A DNA stretch of 64,000 nt from Syntrophotalea carbinolica DSM 2380. GTDB lineage: Bacteria; Desulfobacterota; Desulfuromonadia; Desulfuromonadales; Syntrophotaleaceae. Where the stretch lies: positions 2,232,001-2,296,000 of the forward strand of contig NC_007498.2 in the NCBI RefSeq assembly GCF_000012885.1. The letters are read 5' to 3'. Positions within the stretch are counted from its first letter, which is position 1. Every line of letters begins with the position of its first letter. The notes beneath the pieces are model-generated. The model ran no database searches. It was not told the DNA's origin and saw nothing but the letters and a program-made list of their open reading frames with translations. This document shows, in pieces, positions 39,364 through 48,770 of this stretch. A program made the translations under genes and the position numbers.

Positions 39364-39795
39364 TCAGGAAGAGGAGCACTTGGAGCACCGTCCGTAGATC
39401 TCCAGACGGTGATCTCGGATGGTAAAGTTATGCTCCTTCGCCACCTTACTCTGCAACTCTTCAATACGCTCATCCTCGAATTCGATAATTTCACCGCATT
39501 CGGTGCAGATAAGGTGATCATGGTGCTGCCCCTGATTGGTCACTTCGTAAAGAGCCTGGCCCGCACCGAAGTCGCGCTCTTTCGCCAAGCCGCACTCGGC
39601 CAGCAGCTTGAGCGTTCGATAAACAGTGGCATATCCGATACGAGGATGTTTTTTTCGCACCTTCAGGTAGAGATCTTCGGTCGATAAATGCGCGGCAGAA
39701 CGGAGAAATTCATCGAGGATAATTTCCCTTTGACGGGTAAGCTTAAGCCCCTGCTGGCTGATATACTTCCGAAATATTTCAATTTTATCAGGCAT
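39364..39795 (-). CDS. Fur-family transcriptional regulator
   Basis: Metal-responsive repressor of 143 residues, probably the iron regulator Fur. Winged helix with GLKLTRQREIILDEFLRS and ATVYRTLKLLAECGL; metal site HHDHLICTECGEIIEF with the CxxC pair; second Cys pair CSKCSS at the C-terminus. The ATG at 39795 has GGAGG 6 nt upstream; the frame is open to 39822. It precedes feoB by 198 bp, so it may control the feo genes. PerR or Zur cannot be excluded by eye, but the HHDHLIC motif and location favour Fur. Confidence 0.9.
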   Translation of the reverse strand: MPDKIEIFRKYISQQGLKLTRQREIILDEFLRSAAHLSTEDLYLKVRKKHPRIGYATVYRTLKLLAECGLAKERDFGAGQALYEVTNQGQHHDHLICTECGEIIEFEDERIEELQSKVAKEHNFTIRDHRLEIYGRCSKCSSS

Positions 39796-39865
39796 GACCC
39801 CTCCAGTGAAATTGAATATCAAAGTACCAGAGTGGCCGGGTGGGTGTCAAGCGGTAAGACACGGA

Positions 39866-40600
39866 TCATCCAGCGGCCGGAAGCCACTGAGAGAGATAGC
39901 CGGTAAGAAAAATGAACCAGTCAAAAAACAGGATGACGCCGACGACCATGAGCATGACCCCGGTGGCCAATTCGGCCAGCCGGATATATTTACGAAAACG
40001 GTTAAAAAACCCAAGAAAGCTGTGAAACAGCAGACCGGAGAGCAAAAACGGCAATCCGAGACCGGCCGAATAGGTCGCCAACAACACCCCGCCGCGCACG
40101 GAATCATCGGAAGAACCGGCGGCCATGGTCAATACAGCGCCGAATATTGGTCCGGTACAGGGAGTCCATCCCGCGGAAAACACCAGGCCAACGAGAAACG
40201 ACCCGATATAGCCGGCCGGTTTAGCGTGAAGATGCAAACGCTTTTCACCGAGCAGAATGCCAAAATGGAACAGGCCGGTCAGATGCACCCCGAACAGGAA
40301 GATCAACACACCACCGATCTTCTGGATCCACCACAAACCGACATCCATGAGGCTGAAAAGACTTACGGCCACAACCCCCATGGTAGTGTACACAAGGGAG
40401 AAGCCGGCGATAAACAGCAGACAGTGCAAAGCCACCCGCATACGGATGCGTCCACCGGGGTGGGCCTGCTGTAACTGCTGGAAGCTGAGACCGGTAATGT
40501 AGGTGATAAAGGAAGGAATCAGCGGCAATACACAGGGCGAAACAAAAGAAGCCAGGCCCGCCGAAAAAGCTATCCACAAAGTAATTTCTTGCCCCTCCAT
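39866..40600 (-). CDS. CcdA-type thiol-disulfide transporter
   Basis: Inner-membrane protein that carries electrons from cytoplasmic thioredoxin to periplasmic thioredoxins, serving cytochrome c maturation. 244 residues with six predicted helices; the two reactive Cys lie in SPCVLPLIPSFITYI at the N-terminus and GWTPCTGPIFGA in the middle. The ATG overlaps the stop of the TlpA-like gene by one base (TAATG), so the two are coupled redox partners. Consistent with a cell rich in c-type cytochromes. Confidence 0.93.
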   Translation of the reverse strand: MEGQEITLWIAFSAGLASFVSPCVLPLIPSFITYITGLSFQQLQQAHPGGRIRMRVALHCLLFIAGFSLVYTTMGVVAVSLFSLMDVGLWWIQKIGGVLIFLFGVHLTGLFHFGILLGEKRLHLHAKPAGYIGSFLVGLVFSAGWTPCTGPIFGAVLTMAAGSSDDSVRGGVLLATYSAGLGLPFLLSGLLFHSFLGFFNRFRKYIRLAELATGVMLMVVGVILFFDWFIFLTGYLSQWLPAAG

Positions 40601-41154
40601 TATGGTTTAACCTCCGATCCGTTACCGGCGAGGGAGCGCAATGCTCCGGCCACTTCCGGCGCATTCCAATCGTGAAACCCGATATGGCGTTCTACGAGCT
40701 TCCCCTGTCGATCGATGATATAAGTCGTGGGATATTGCCGTACCTGATAAAGGCCATGAACCTCGCCCGATGCATCCAGAAGAACGGGAAGATCGAGATT
40801 CGCTCTGTTCATAAAATCGTTCACCCTTGCGGCGGACTCACCGCCGTTGATGCCGAGAACCATGACTCCCTGTCCCGCCATGCGACGGTGAAGCCCCGCG
40901 AGGGAAGGTAATTCCTCACGACAGGCCGGACACCAGGTAGCCCAGAAAGCCAAAACCACAACCTGTCCCCGATATTGCCGCAAAGTCGTTACCTCGCCAG
41001 CCTGGTTTTTCAATTTGAAATTCGGAGCTTCCAGGCCAATGCCCAGCTCTTGCCCCTGACTTTGCTTATCTCTTCGCCCTCCGGCCAGAACAACCGCAAA
41101 GCAAAGCAGCAACATCCCGACAGACAGCACCAGAAACCTGTAGTAAGCGCTCAT
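40600..41154 (-). CDS. TlpA/ResA-like thioredoxin
   Basis: Periplasmic, membrane-anchored thiol reductase of 184 residues. N-terminal helix (FLVLSVGMLLLCFAVVLAGG) acts as signal anchor; the thioredoxin fold carries WATWCPACREELPSL with the CPAC active site and TYIIDRQGKL with the cis-Pro region. ATG 41154 is chosen over the open frame to 41190 because it starts just before the helix. It is coupled to ccdA, its likely electron donor, and probably reduces apocytochrome c haem-binding thiols. Confidence 0.92.
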   Translation of the reverse strand: MSAYYRFLVLSVGMLLLCFAVVLAGGRRDKQSQGQELGIGLEAPNFKLKNQAGEVTTLRQYRGQVVVLAFWATWCPACREELPSLAGLHRRMAGQGVMVLGINGGESAARVNDFMNRANLDLPVLLDASGEVHGLYQVRQYPTTYIIDRQGKLVERHIGFHDWNAPEVAGALRSLAGNGSEVKP

Positions 41155-41245
41155 AATACATGCACCTTTCGCCGAAATATCGAAACACAACGCTATAAAA
41201 CCGGCACGTTATCCATCGCCCCGAACAATCGGGGAGGCCCGGTTT

Positions 41246-41710
41246 TCAGGGATTTGCGACCGGTTGTTCACGCAACAACCGAAAATCCGCCGAAAAGGCC
41301 GCCACCTTGACACCGTGATCGTCCTCGAGATCGACATTCACCTCGAAACGACGTTCATGGATCTGCTTCAGCACAGCTGTGGCGGTTACCTGACCTTCGC
41401 GTACCGGCGCAAGAAAACGGATGTTCAGATCCCGGGTGACAAAAGCCACCGATTCAGCCAGTCTGGTTTTAACGGCCATAGCCGCAGCAGTATCGGCAAG
41501 CGTGGTCAAAGCGCCACCATGCAGAAAACCGCCGCCTTGAGATAGTTTTACCGTAAAAGGCATGGTCAAGACAGAACGCCCGTCACATGCCTCCACAATG
41601 GAAATACCCAACAGTTCTTCAAATGGTGCCAGGGCAATCCAGCCATCCATAAGAAACTGCTGTTCACAGGTTTTTCGTAACGTATCGCCATCCACCAGGA
41701 TTGTGGCCAT
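41246..41710 (-). CDS. PaaI-type hotdog thioesterase
   Basis: Probable acyl-CoA thioesterase of about 154 residues. Hotdog-fold block GGGFLHGGALTTLADTAAAMAV has the family HGG loop and the Asp/Thr helix of the PaaI group; NIRFLAPVREGQVTATAVLKQIHERR is the following strand pair. ATG 41710 with AAGGGG upstream is preferred; the frame runs on to 41821 but would overlap the divergent transporter start. Substrate not predictable; it may act on aromatic or medium-chain acyl-CoA. Confidence 0.87.
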   Translation of the reverse strand: MATILVDGDTLRKTCEQQFLMDGWIALAPFEELLGISIVEACDGRSVLTMPFTVKLSQGGGFLHGGALTTLADTAAAMAVKTRLAESVAFVTRDLNIRFLAPVREGQVTATAVLKQIHERRFEVNVDLEDDHGVKVAAFSADFRLLREQPVANP

Positions 41711-41802
41711 TGCGCGCCCCTTGTCGTGTTCTTGTAATAAAAGATCGTTGCCATACATAAACGGACAGCGTATGGTCGCGGTATACCCTGGGAGGAAGTA
41801 GC

Positions 41803-42756
41803 ATGCAACCATTTCTAACAACTCTAAATATTGTCTTGCCTGTTTTCGCCGTTATATTCCTGGGCGGCCTGTTGCGCCTCAAGGGTCTGATCGATTCGGC
41901 ATTTCTCAGGCAGGCAAATCGCCTGCTCTATTACATCCTGTTGCCTTTATTGCTTTTCTATAAAATAGGCACCGCCGACTTTGAGTCAAGCTTTAATGCA
42001 AAACTGACCCTGGCCATGATCGCGGCGTTAAGTCTCGGGGCCTTGTCGTCCTATGCCCTGGGGAGCATACTCGGCTGTCCGGCCGAGGATCGCGGCAGCT
42101 TCAGCCAGGGGGCTTTTCGTGGCAATCTCGCCTATGTCGGACTGCCCATCGTGCTGAGCGCCTACGGCGAAACTGGTTTTACGCGAGCCGGACTGCTTAT
42201 GGGCTGCCTGGTACCCACCATCAACCTGCTGTCCATCCTGGTGCTGCTTCTTCCGCAGCGTCACAGCCACCCCGACCGAACATGGAAATTAATTCGCGAT
42301 CAATTGCTTTGCAATCCGCTCATCCTGGGTTCGCTGGCAGGCATCGTCTGGAGCTTGTGCCATCTGCCCATGCCCGGCATGGCCGCACGCTCATTGCACC
42401 TGATTACCGGCGCCACCTTGCCTCTGGCACTGTTGGCCATTGGTGGCGCCTTTTCCCTGCAGCAATTGCAAGGCGACCTGAAACAAGCTGGCCTGGCTAC
42501 CGTTTACAAACTGGCAGCCTTTCCGTTGCTGAACCTTCTGATGTTACAGCTGTTCGCAGTAAAAGGAATGGATCTGGGAATAGCCGTGCTGTTATCCGGC
42601 ACCCCCACTGCCGCCGCCAGCTATGTCATGGCCCTTGAAATGAACAGCAATGCCCAGCTTACCAGTTCCATCATCGTTCTTTCCACCCTGTTCTGCGCAG
42701 GCAGTTTTACCATCATGTTAACGCTGCTGGGGTTGATGAACCTGCTGCCGACGTGA
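41803..42756 (+). CDS. AEC-family transporter
   Basis: Inner-membrane carrier of the auxin efflux carrier family (317 residues). Ten or so hydrophobic helices; N-terminal half starts LPVFAVIFLGGLLRLKGLID and the second half has LSGTPTAAASYVMALEMN, both family-typical. Bacterial members carry malate, malonate or other organic acids (family knowledge), which would suit a neighbour of pyruvate carboxylase, but substrate is inferred only. RBS GGGAGG 7 nt before the ATG. A strong terminator separates it from the convergent pyc. Confidence 0.9.
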   Translation: MQPFLTTLNIVLPVFAVIFLGGLLRLKGLIDSAFLRQANRLLYYILLPLLLFYKIGTADFESSFNAKLTLAMIAALSLGALSSYALGSILGCPAEDRGSFSQGAFRGNLAYVGLPIVLSAYGETGFTRAGLLMGCLVPTINLLSILVLLLPQRHSHPDRTWKLIRDQLLCNPLILGSLAGIVWSLCHLPMPGMAARSLHLITGATLPLALLAIGGAFSLQQLQGDLKQAGLATVYKLAAFPLLNLLMLQLFAVKGMDLGIAVLLSGTPTAAASYVMALEMNSNAQLTSSIIVLSTLFCAGSFTIMLTLLGLMNLLPT

Positions 42757-42807
42757 CCACCGGCAGTTGCGCATATACCGGCAAAGGCATTTCCGGCTGT
42801 TCCCAAC

Positions 42808-42840
42808 AAAAAAGCCGAACCTTGACGGTTCGGCTTTTTT
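42808..42840. terminator. bidirectional terminator between the AEC transporter and pyc
   Basis: Perfect 14-bp stem: 42808-42821 (six A then GCCGAACC) with 42827-42840 (GGTTCGGC then six T), 5-nt loop TTGAC. A/T runs on both sides serve both converging genes. Confidence 0.92.
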
Positions 42841-42862
42841 GTTTATATGGCAATCAAAGTAA

Positions 42863-45800
42863 TTATTCCAGGATCAGCAGCAATTCGCCCTGCTCCACCT
42901 GAGTTCCTTCATTGACCAGAATCTCGGCGACCACACCGTCTTTTTCCGCCTTGACGTTGGTCTCCATTTTCATGGCTTCGGTGGACAGCAGAATATCCCC
43001 ACCCTTGACCACATCCCCCACGTTGACCATGATCCGGAATACTTTGCCGGGCATGGGAGCACCGACGTGGTGCAGGTTGTCGGGATCGGCCTTGCGATGC
43101 TTGATCTGATCCGTCGACACGGAAAGATCGGGAACCATGACCTGCCGGGGTTCGCCATTGAGCTCGAAATAGATATCGCGGTGGCCGTCTTCCATCACCC
43201 GGCCGATGGCATTGAGCTGCACCAGCAGGGTTTTCCCGGGTTCCATTTCGACGGTGGTCTCGTCCCCAAGATCCAACCCGTAGAAAAACACCGGCGTCGG
43301 CAAAACCGAAGTGTCGTGGTATTCCGTGCGATGGGCATCGAACTCTTCGAACACGCCGGGGTACAATACGGCGGACATGACGTCCCGTTCGGTAACCGGA
43401 TGTCCCAGCTTGTTCTCGAGATCCTGACGCTTGGCTCCGAAATCGACCGGTTCGAGAAATTCTCCCGGCCGGCAGGTCAGAGGCTCCTCCCCTTTGAGGA
43501 TAATCTTCTGCAGCTCCGCGGGGAAACCGCCGTGGGGCTGCCCGATCATCCCCTTGAAGAAATCGACCACTCCCTGAGGGAAGGTCAACTCATGACCGCG
43601 TTGGTAAATATCCTCGGGCTGCAGATCGTTCTGCACCATGAAGATGGCCATATCGCCGACGATCTTGGACGACGGGGTAACCTTGATAATGTCGCCGAAC
43701 ATATCGTTGACTTTGCGGTACATGTCTTTGCACTCTTCCCAGCGGCTGCCGAGCCCCATCCCTTCGACCTGGGGCTTGTAGTTCGAGTACTGTCCGCCGG
43801 GAATCTCGTGGTGGTAGACCTGCGCGGTACCACTACGCAACTCCGATTCGAAGGGCGCATAATAGGTACGCACGGTTTCCCAGTAATTGGCCAGTTTCTG
43901 CAAACCGCCTTGATCCAGACCGGGGTCGCGCTCATGCCCGTGGAGACCGGAAAGAAGTGCGTTGAGGTTCGGCTGCGCAGTAAGACCGGATACGGACGAC
44001 AGAGCGGTATCGACGATATCGACCCCCGCCTGGGCCGCGAGAAGCAGAGTGGCACCGCCGTTGCTGGACGTATCGTGGGTATGCAGGTGAATGGGGATAC
44101 CGACTTCCTGCTTGAGTGCCCGCACCAGTTTTTCGGCGGCCAACGGCTTGAGCAGGCCGGCCATATCCTTGATGCCGAGAATATGAGCACCCATCTTTTC
44201 CAGTTCCTTGGCCATATTCACATAATAGGCCAGAGGATATTTATCCCGTTTGGGATCGAGGATATCGCCCGTATAGCAAATCGCCGCCTCGCAAATACCG
44301 CCGGATTTACGAACCGCCTCCATGGCGACCCGCATCCCTTTGGTCCAGTTGAGAGAGTCAAACACGCGGAACACGTCGATACCGCTTTGCGCCGCTTTGG
44401 CGACGAAGTCCTGTACGACATTATCCGGATAATTGCAATAGCCGACGGCGTTGGAAGCCCGCAACAACATCTGGAACAGAATATTGGGGATCTTTTCACG
44501 CAGACGATCGAGACGTTCCCAGGGATCTTCCCGCAGGAACCGCATCGATACGTCAAAGGTCGCTCCGCCCCACATCTCGAGGGAAAAGAGTCCGCTCGCC
44601 AGGTGACTGGTGGCAGGGGCGATCCGGGTCAGGTCATGAGTCCGGAACCGCGTGGCCATCAGCGACTGATGGGCATCGCGCATGGTGGTATCGGTAACCA
44701 GCAGTTGTTGCTGGTCCAAGGCCCATTGAGCAAGGCCCTCGGCGCCTTTTTCCAGGAAAACGTCACGGGTACCCCGGGGCCGCGGCACATCGTAAGGGAT
44801 CTCCGGAATAGCGGCATCCCGCAGATCCTTGTAATGCAGCGGATCTTTAATGCCGGGATAACCGTTGACCACCACATGTCCGATATAGGACAGCAATTTG
44901 TTGGCGCGATCGCGCTTCACCGGAATCTGAAACAATTCCGGGTGATTGTCGATGAAGGAAGTATCGCAGGCGCCGGCCAGAAAGGTCGGATGGCTGATGA
45001 CATTATCCAAAAAGCCGATATTGCACTTGACCCCGCGCAGACGGAATTCCTCGAGAGCGCGGGCGGTAGTCCGCGCCGATTCGCGCAGGCTTATCCCCCA
45101 ACCGCTGATTTTAACCAGCAGCGAATCGTAATGGGGAGAGATACGCGCCCCCGGAAACGCACTGCCCGCATCGAGGCGCACACCGAACCCGCCGGGGCTG
45201 CGATAAGCCGTGATGGTGCCGAAATCGGGAGAAAAATTACGTGTGGGGTCCTCGGTCGTTACGCGGGCCTGAATAGCAAAACCGTTGAGCTGGATGTCTT
45301 TCTGGCTGCGGATACCGATTTCCGGATCGTCGAGACGGTAGCCCTCGGCAACACGGATCTGATTGCGCACCAGGTTCCGCCCGGTGACCATCTCGGTCAC
45401 GGTATGCTCGACCTGGATGCGGGTATTGACCTCGATAAAGTAAAAATTGCCGTCGGCATCCATGAGGAATTCAACCGTCCCGGCATTGACATAACCGACG
45501 TGGTTGGCGATTCGCAGGGCGTAATCGCACAATTCCTGGCGCTTGGCGGCGCTCAGATTGGGCGACGGAGCGATCTCGATGACCTTCTGATGACGGCGCT
45601 GAATGGAGCAGTCGCGGTCATAAAAATGCACCACGTTGCCGTACTTGTCCCCCATGATCTGTACTTCGACATGCTTGGGATTCTCGAGATATTTTTCCAG
45701 AAACACCGACGGATTGCCGAAGGCGGCCTTGGCCTCGGAAGAAGCCGAACGCAATCCTTCAGCCAACTCCTGGCGATTGCGGGCGATACGCATACCGCGT

Positions 45801-46309
45801 CCGCCACCGCCGGCGGCGGCTTTAATCATAATGGGATAACCGCATTTGGCGGCGAACAGCAGGGCCTCTTCTTCGCTGGTGACCGGCTTGTCAGTGCCCG
45901 GCACCACCGGTACCGCGGCTTCGATGGCGACCTTGCGTGCCGCGACCTTGTCACCCAACTGGCGCTGAATGGTGGCCCCCGGCCCGATCAGGGCAATGCC
46001 GGCCTTTTCGCAGGCCTCGGCGAACTCGGGATTCTCCGAAAGAAAACCGTAGCCGGGATGGATGGCGTCAACGTCTTTTTTCTTGGCAAGATCGATGATT
46101 TCATCGATACCCAGATACGCTTCGATGGGACCCTTGCCCTTGCCTACCTTGTAGGACTCATCCGCCTTGTAGCGATGCAGAGAAACGCGATCTTCCTCGG
46201 AATAAATGGCAACGGTCTTGATGCCCAATTCAATACAGGCACGAAAAATTCGAATGGCGATCTCGCCGCGATTGGCCGCCATGATTTTATTGAATTTCTT
46301 CACTTCCAT
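42863..46309 (-). CDS. pyc: pyruvate carboxylase
   Basis: Biotin enzyme converting pyruvate, bicarbonate and ATP to oxaloacetate, the main anaplerotic step in acetate-linked anaerobes. Single 1148-residue chain: biotin carboxylase domain (about 1-455; GGGGRGMRIA glycine loop, EVNTRIQVEHTVTE), carboxyltransferase domain (about 540-800; TTMRDAHQSLMATR, then a barrel with LHTHDTSSNGG metal ligands), tetramerisation linker, and a C-terminal biotinyl domain with EAMKMETN. AGGGAGG lies before ATG 46309. BirA at 61.6-62.5 kb would attach its biotin. Single gene, with its own 3' terminator. Confidence 0.98.
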   Translation of the reverse strand: MEVKKFNKIMAANRGEIAIRIFRACIELGIKTVAIYSEEDRVSLHRYKADESYKVGKGKGPIEAYLGIDEIIDLAKKKDVDAIHPGYGFLSENPEFAEACEKAGIALIGPGATIQRQLGDKVAARKVAIEAAVPVVPGTDKPVTSEEEALLFAAKCGYPIMIKAAAGGGGRGMRIARNRQELAEGLRSASSEAKAAFGNPSVFLEKYLENPKHVEVQIMGDKYGNVVHFYDRDCSIQRRHQKVIEIAPSPNLSAAKRQELCDYALRIANHVGYVNAGTVEFLMDADGNFYFIEVNTRIQVEHTVTEMVTGRNLVRNQIRVAEGYRLDDPEIGIRSQKDIQLNGFAIQARVTTEDPTRNFSPDFGTITAYRSPGGFGVRLDAGSAFPGARISPHYDSLLVKISGWGISLRESARTTARALEEFRLRGVKCNIGFLDNVISHPTFLAGACDTSFIDNHPELFQIPVKRDRANKLLSYIGHVVVNGYPGIKDPLHYKDLRDAAIPEIPYDVPRPRGTRDVFLEKGAEGLAQWALDQQQLLVTDTTMRDAHQSLMATRFRTHDLTRIAPATSHLASGLFSLEMWGGATFDVSMRFLREDPWERLDRLREKIPNILFQMLLRASNAVGYCNYPDNVVQDFVAKAAQSGIDVFRVFDSLNWTKGMRVAMEAVRKSGGICEAAICYTGDILDPKRDKYPLAYYVNMAKELEKMGAHILGIKDMAGLLKPLAAEKLVRALKQEVGIPIHLHTHDTSSNGGATLLLAAQAGVDIVDTALSSVSGLTAQPNLNALLSGLHGHERDPGLDQGGLQKLANYWETVRTYYAPFESELRSGTAQVYHHEIPGGQYSNYKPQVEGMGLGSRWEECKDMYRKVNDMFGDIIKVTPSSKIVGDMAIFMVQNDLQPEDIYQRGHELTFPQGVVDFFKGMIGQPHGGFPAELQKIILKGEEPLTCRPGEFLEPVDFGAKRQDLENKLGHPVTERDVMSAVLYPGVFEEFDAHRTEYHDTSVLPTPVFFYGLDLGDETTVEMEPGKTLLVQLNAIGRVMEDGHRDIYFELNGEPRQVMVPDLSVSTDQIKHRKADPDNLHHVGAPMPGKVFRIMVNVGDVVKGGDILLSTEAMKMETNVKAEKDGVVAEILVNEGTQVEQGELLLILE

Positions 46310-46493
46310 GAATCAAACCTCCCTGTTACTAGGTGTTTGGACCGACCGGGCACTTTACCAAAACCACAGATCCAAAGCAACTCTCTCTTTATTGAGCAAT
46401 GAACAGAAACTTCACCGTAATCACTCGGATACGTCCGTTGCAACCAACGGCACGCCCTCGCCCGCAACGATTTCAGATCCGGACGAGACGACC

Positions 46494-47243
46494 TTAGCCC
46501 TTGTCCTGCAAGTTGAGGAAAGGTTTTACCAGGTCCACCGGGAAGGGGAAAATCACCGTCGAACTGTTTTCCGCCGCGACCTCGGTCAAGGTCTGCAGAT
46601 AACGCAACTGCAAGGCGCCCGGTTGGGATGAAATAATGCCTGCGGCATCGGTAAGCTTCTGGGCCGCCTGAAATTCGCCTTCGGCATGGATAACCTTGGA
46701 ACGCCGCTCGCGCTCGGCCTCGGCCTGTCGGGCCATGGCTCGCTGCATTTCTACCGGCAGATCGACATGCTTGATCTCGACATTGGATACCTTGACCCCC
46801 CAGGGGTCGGTCTGACGATCGAGAATTTCCTGCAGATGCCGGTTGATGCTGTCGCGATGGGCAAGCAGCTCATCAAGTTCGGACTGCCCCAAAACACTGC
46901 GCAACGATGTCTGGGCCAACTGGCTTGTCGCATAGAGGTAATTTTCAACCTCTATGATCGATTTTTCCGGATTAACCACCCGGAAATACAGAACCGCATT
47001 CACTTTGATCGATACGTTATCCTTGGTGATGACATCCTGCGGGGCGACATCCATAGCCACCGTGCGCAAACTGATTTTCATCAATTTGTCCACCACCGGG
47101 ATAATGAGGCGCAGGCCGGGCCCCTTGACACCGCTGTAACGGCCAAGGCGAAAAACCACACCGCGTTCGTATTCGTAAACCACCTTGATGGCACTGCTCA
47201 GGATAAGGGCCAACAGAACCAGGACAATAACGGGATATATCAT
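46494..47243 (-). CDS. slipin / SPFH-domain membrane protein
   Basis: Stomatin-like protein of 249 residues. N-terminal membrane hairpin ([20 protein letters not shown]), then a band 7 domain: [43 protein letters not shown], and a coiled [22 protein letters not shown] region. The ATG at 47243 overlaps the NfeD stop as ATGA, with AAGGAGG 7 nt upstream. Slipin/NfeD pairs are common and probably act together in membrane protein quality control or microdomain assembly (family knowledge). Confidence 0.94.
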   Translation of the reverse strand: MIYPVIVLVLLALILSSAIKVVYEYERGVVFRLGRYSGVKGPGLRLIIPVVDKLMKISLRTVAMDVAPQDVITKDNVSIKVNAVLYFRVVNPEKSIIEVENYLYATSQLAQTSLRSVLGQSELDELLAHRDSINRHLQEILDRQTDPWGVKVSNVEIKHVDLPVEMQRAMARQAEAERERRSKVIHAEGEFQAAQKLTDAAGIISSQPGALQLRYLQTLTEVAAENSSTVIFPFPVDLVKPFLNLQDKG

Positions 47244-48652
47244 GTGCAATCCTCCTTATCGGAACCTGACGTTGAATGTGAATCGAGCCGATGCGGACCG
47301 ACACCGGCGCTACGAACCTCCAGACGCATATTGTCGGCCAGACGTACCACCTCTATAGCTGCTCCCGCCGCAATCGGCTCGGCGGAAAAAGCCTTCCAAT
47401 ATTCGCCATGCACAAACACCTGCCCGTCGGCATGAATCTCCGTGACGGCTTCGCCAACCAACCCGACCATGCCTTCACGGCCGGACACAAAACGGCGCCG
47501 TTGCGTTCGCACCACAAAATACACGACCAACAGGAAAAAACCGCTGGTGACCAATACCGTGCAGGCCACCACCACCTTTGACAACCTGAGAAACGGTTCG
47601 GAATGTTCGAACAACATCAGGGAACCCAGCGTCATACTGATCATCCCTCCGACGGTAAGCATGCCAAAGGACGTCACCTTGACTTCCAGAATAAACAGCA
47701 CCATGGCCAGCACAATCAGTAAAATGCCGACATAGTTGACGGGCAGAGTCTGAAAGGCGAACAAAGCCAGCAGCAAAGACATGGCGCCGACCACTCCGGG
47801 CAGCAGCACCCCGGGTTGGGAAATCTCAAAGAACACCCCGAGTATGCCCAGCATGAGCAGCATATAGGCAACATTCGGATTGCTGATGGCGTTGAGAATC
47901 TTCTGCCGCCACCCCATGCTCGCCATATCTACCGTAGCATCCATGCAAAGCAGCACTTCAGAGCGCTCTGCCCGACGATAACTGCGACCGTGGAGCTTTT
48001 TCAGAAGCTCCGCCCTATCTTCGGCGATCAGGTCGATGACACCGTGCTGAAGCGCTTCCCGGGCAGAGATAGACGCACTTTCCCGCACCATCTTCTCTGC
48101 CCATATTTCGCTGCGTCCGCGACGGGCCGCCAAACTGCGTGCATAGGCGGCGGCATCTTCCACCACCTTGTTCATCATAACGTCATCCGGGGGCTTCTGC
48201 CCGCCGCCAATGGCAACGGGATGGGCGGCCCCAAGATTGGTTCCCGGAGCCATAACGGCAAAATCGGCTGCCAGAGCGATAAGCGCACCGGCCGATGCCG
48301 CCCGTGCCCCCGAGGGCGAGACAAACACGATAACAGGGATTTGCGAACCAAGCATGCCTTTGATAATCTGGCGCATGGCGCTGTCCAGACCACCGGGCGT
48401 GTCGATCTCGAGCAGAAAGGCCACGGCTTCTTCGCGGTTGATGCGATCAAGTTCTTGCGTTACAAATTCAGCAACAACCGGATTTATGGGCCCGGCGATA
48501 CGCACCGCCCCGATGCGAACCGCACCCTGCGATTCAGCGGAGGAGAGCAGAAAAATACCGACAAAAACCCCCACCGCAATCAGCAGAGCAAGAGCCCTGC
48601 AGGAGCCGTGTAAGCAATCAACGAAACGCCGAACGTCAATAATTTGAACCAC
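47240..48652 (-). CDS. NfeD-family membrane serine protease (long form)
   Basis: 470 residues: signal peptide or anchor ([18 protein letters not shown]), a ClpP-like serine protease domain with [32 protein letters not shown] (nucleophile Ser in the ASAG segment) and [10 protein letters not shown], then four to five membrane helices, and a C-terminal OB-fold NfeD domain ([33 protein letters not shown]). The archaeal homologue cleaves the partner stomatin (family knowledge). GTG start at 48652 with GGAAGG just upstream. Coupled to the slipin gene downstream. Confidence 0.93.
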   Translation of the reverse strand: MVQIIDVRRFVDCLHGSCRALALLIAVGVFVGIFLLSSAESQGAVRIGAVRIAGPINPVVAEFVTQELDRINREEAVAFLLEIDTPGGLDSAMRQIIKGMLGSQIPVIVFVSPSGARAASAGALIALAADFAVMAPGTNLGAAHPVAIGGGQKPPDDVMMNKVVEDAAAYARSLAARRGRSEIWAEKMVRESASISAREALQHGVIDLIAEDRAELLKKLHGRSYRRAERSEVLLCMDATVDMASMGWRQKILNAISNPNVAYMLLMLGILGVFFEISQPGVLLPGVVGAMSLLLALFAFQTLPVNYVGILLIVLAMVLFILEVKVTSFGMLTVGGMISMTLGSLMLFEHSEPFLRLSKVVVACTVLVTSGFFLLVVYFVVRTQRRRFVSGREGMVGLVGEAVTEIHADGQVFVHGEYWKAFSAEPIAAGAAIEVVRLADNMRLEVRSAGVGPHRLDSHSTSGSDKEDCT

Positions 48653-48770
48653 CGCCTTCCTGATGCGCCATTTTTTTAACGCTCAATCTTGCATAGACCT
48701 TTAAGACGTGGTAGCCTCTCATCATAGCGTCAACCGGATGACATGCCAACCCTTTTCTGCAGGCTGCACC

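Noticed and set aside
43067-46402. Open plus-strand frame of more than 1,100 codons opposite pyruvate carboxylase
   Set aside because: Mirror frame caused by GC-rich codon bias of pyc; no recognisable domain, no ribosome site, full overlap with a clear gene.
46435-46450. Small hairpin CCGTTG-CAAC-CAACGG between slipin and pyc
   Set aside because: Only 6 bp and no U-run on either strand; not a convincing terminator.
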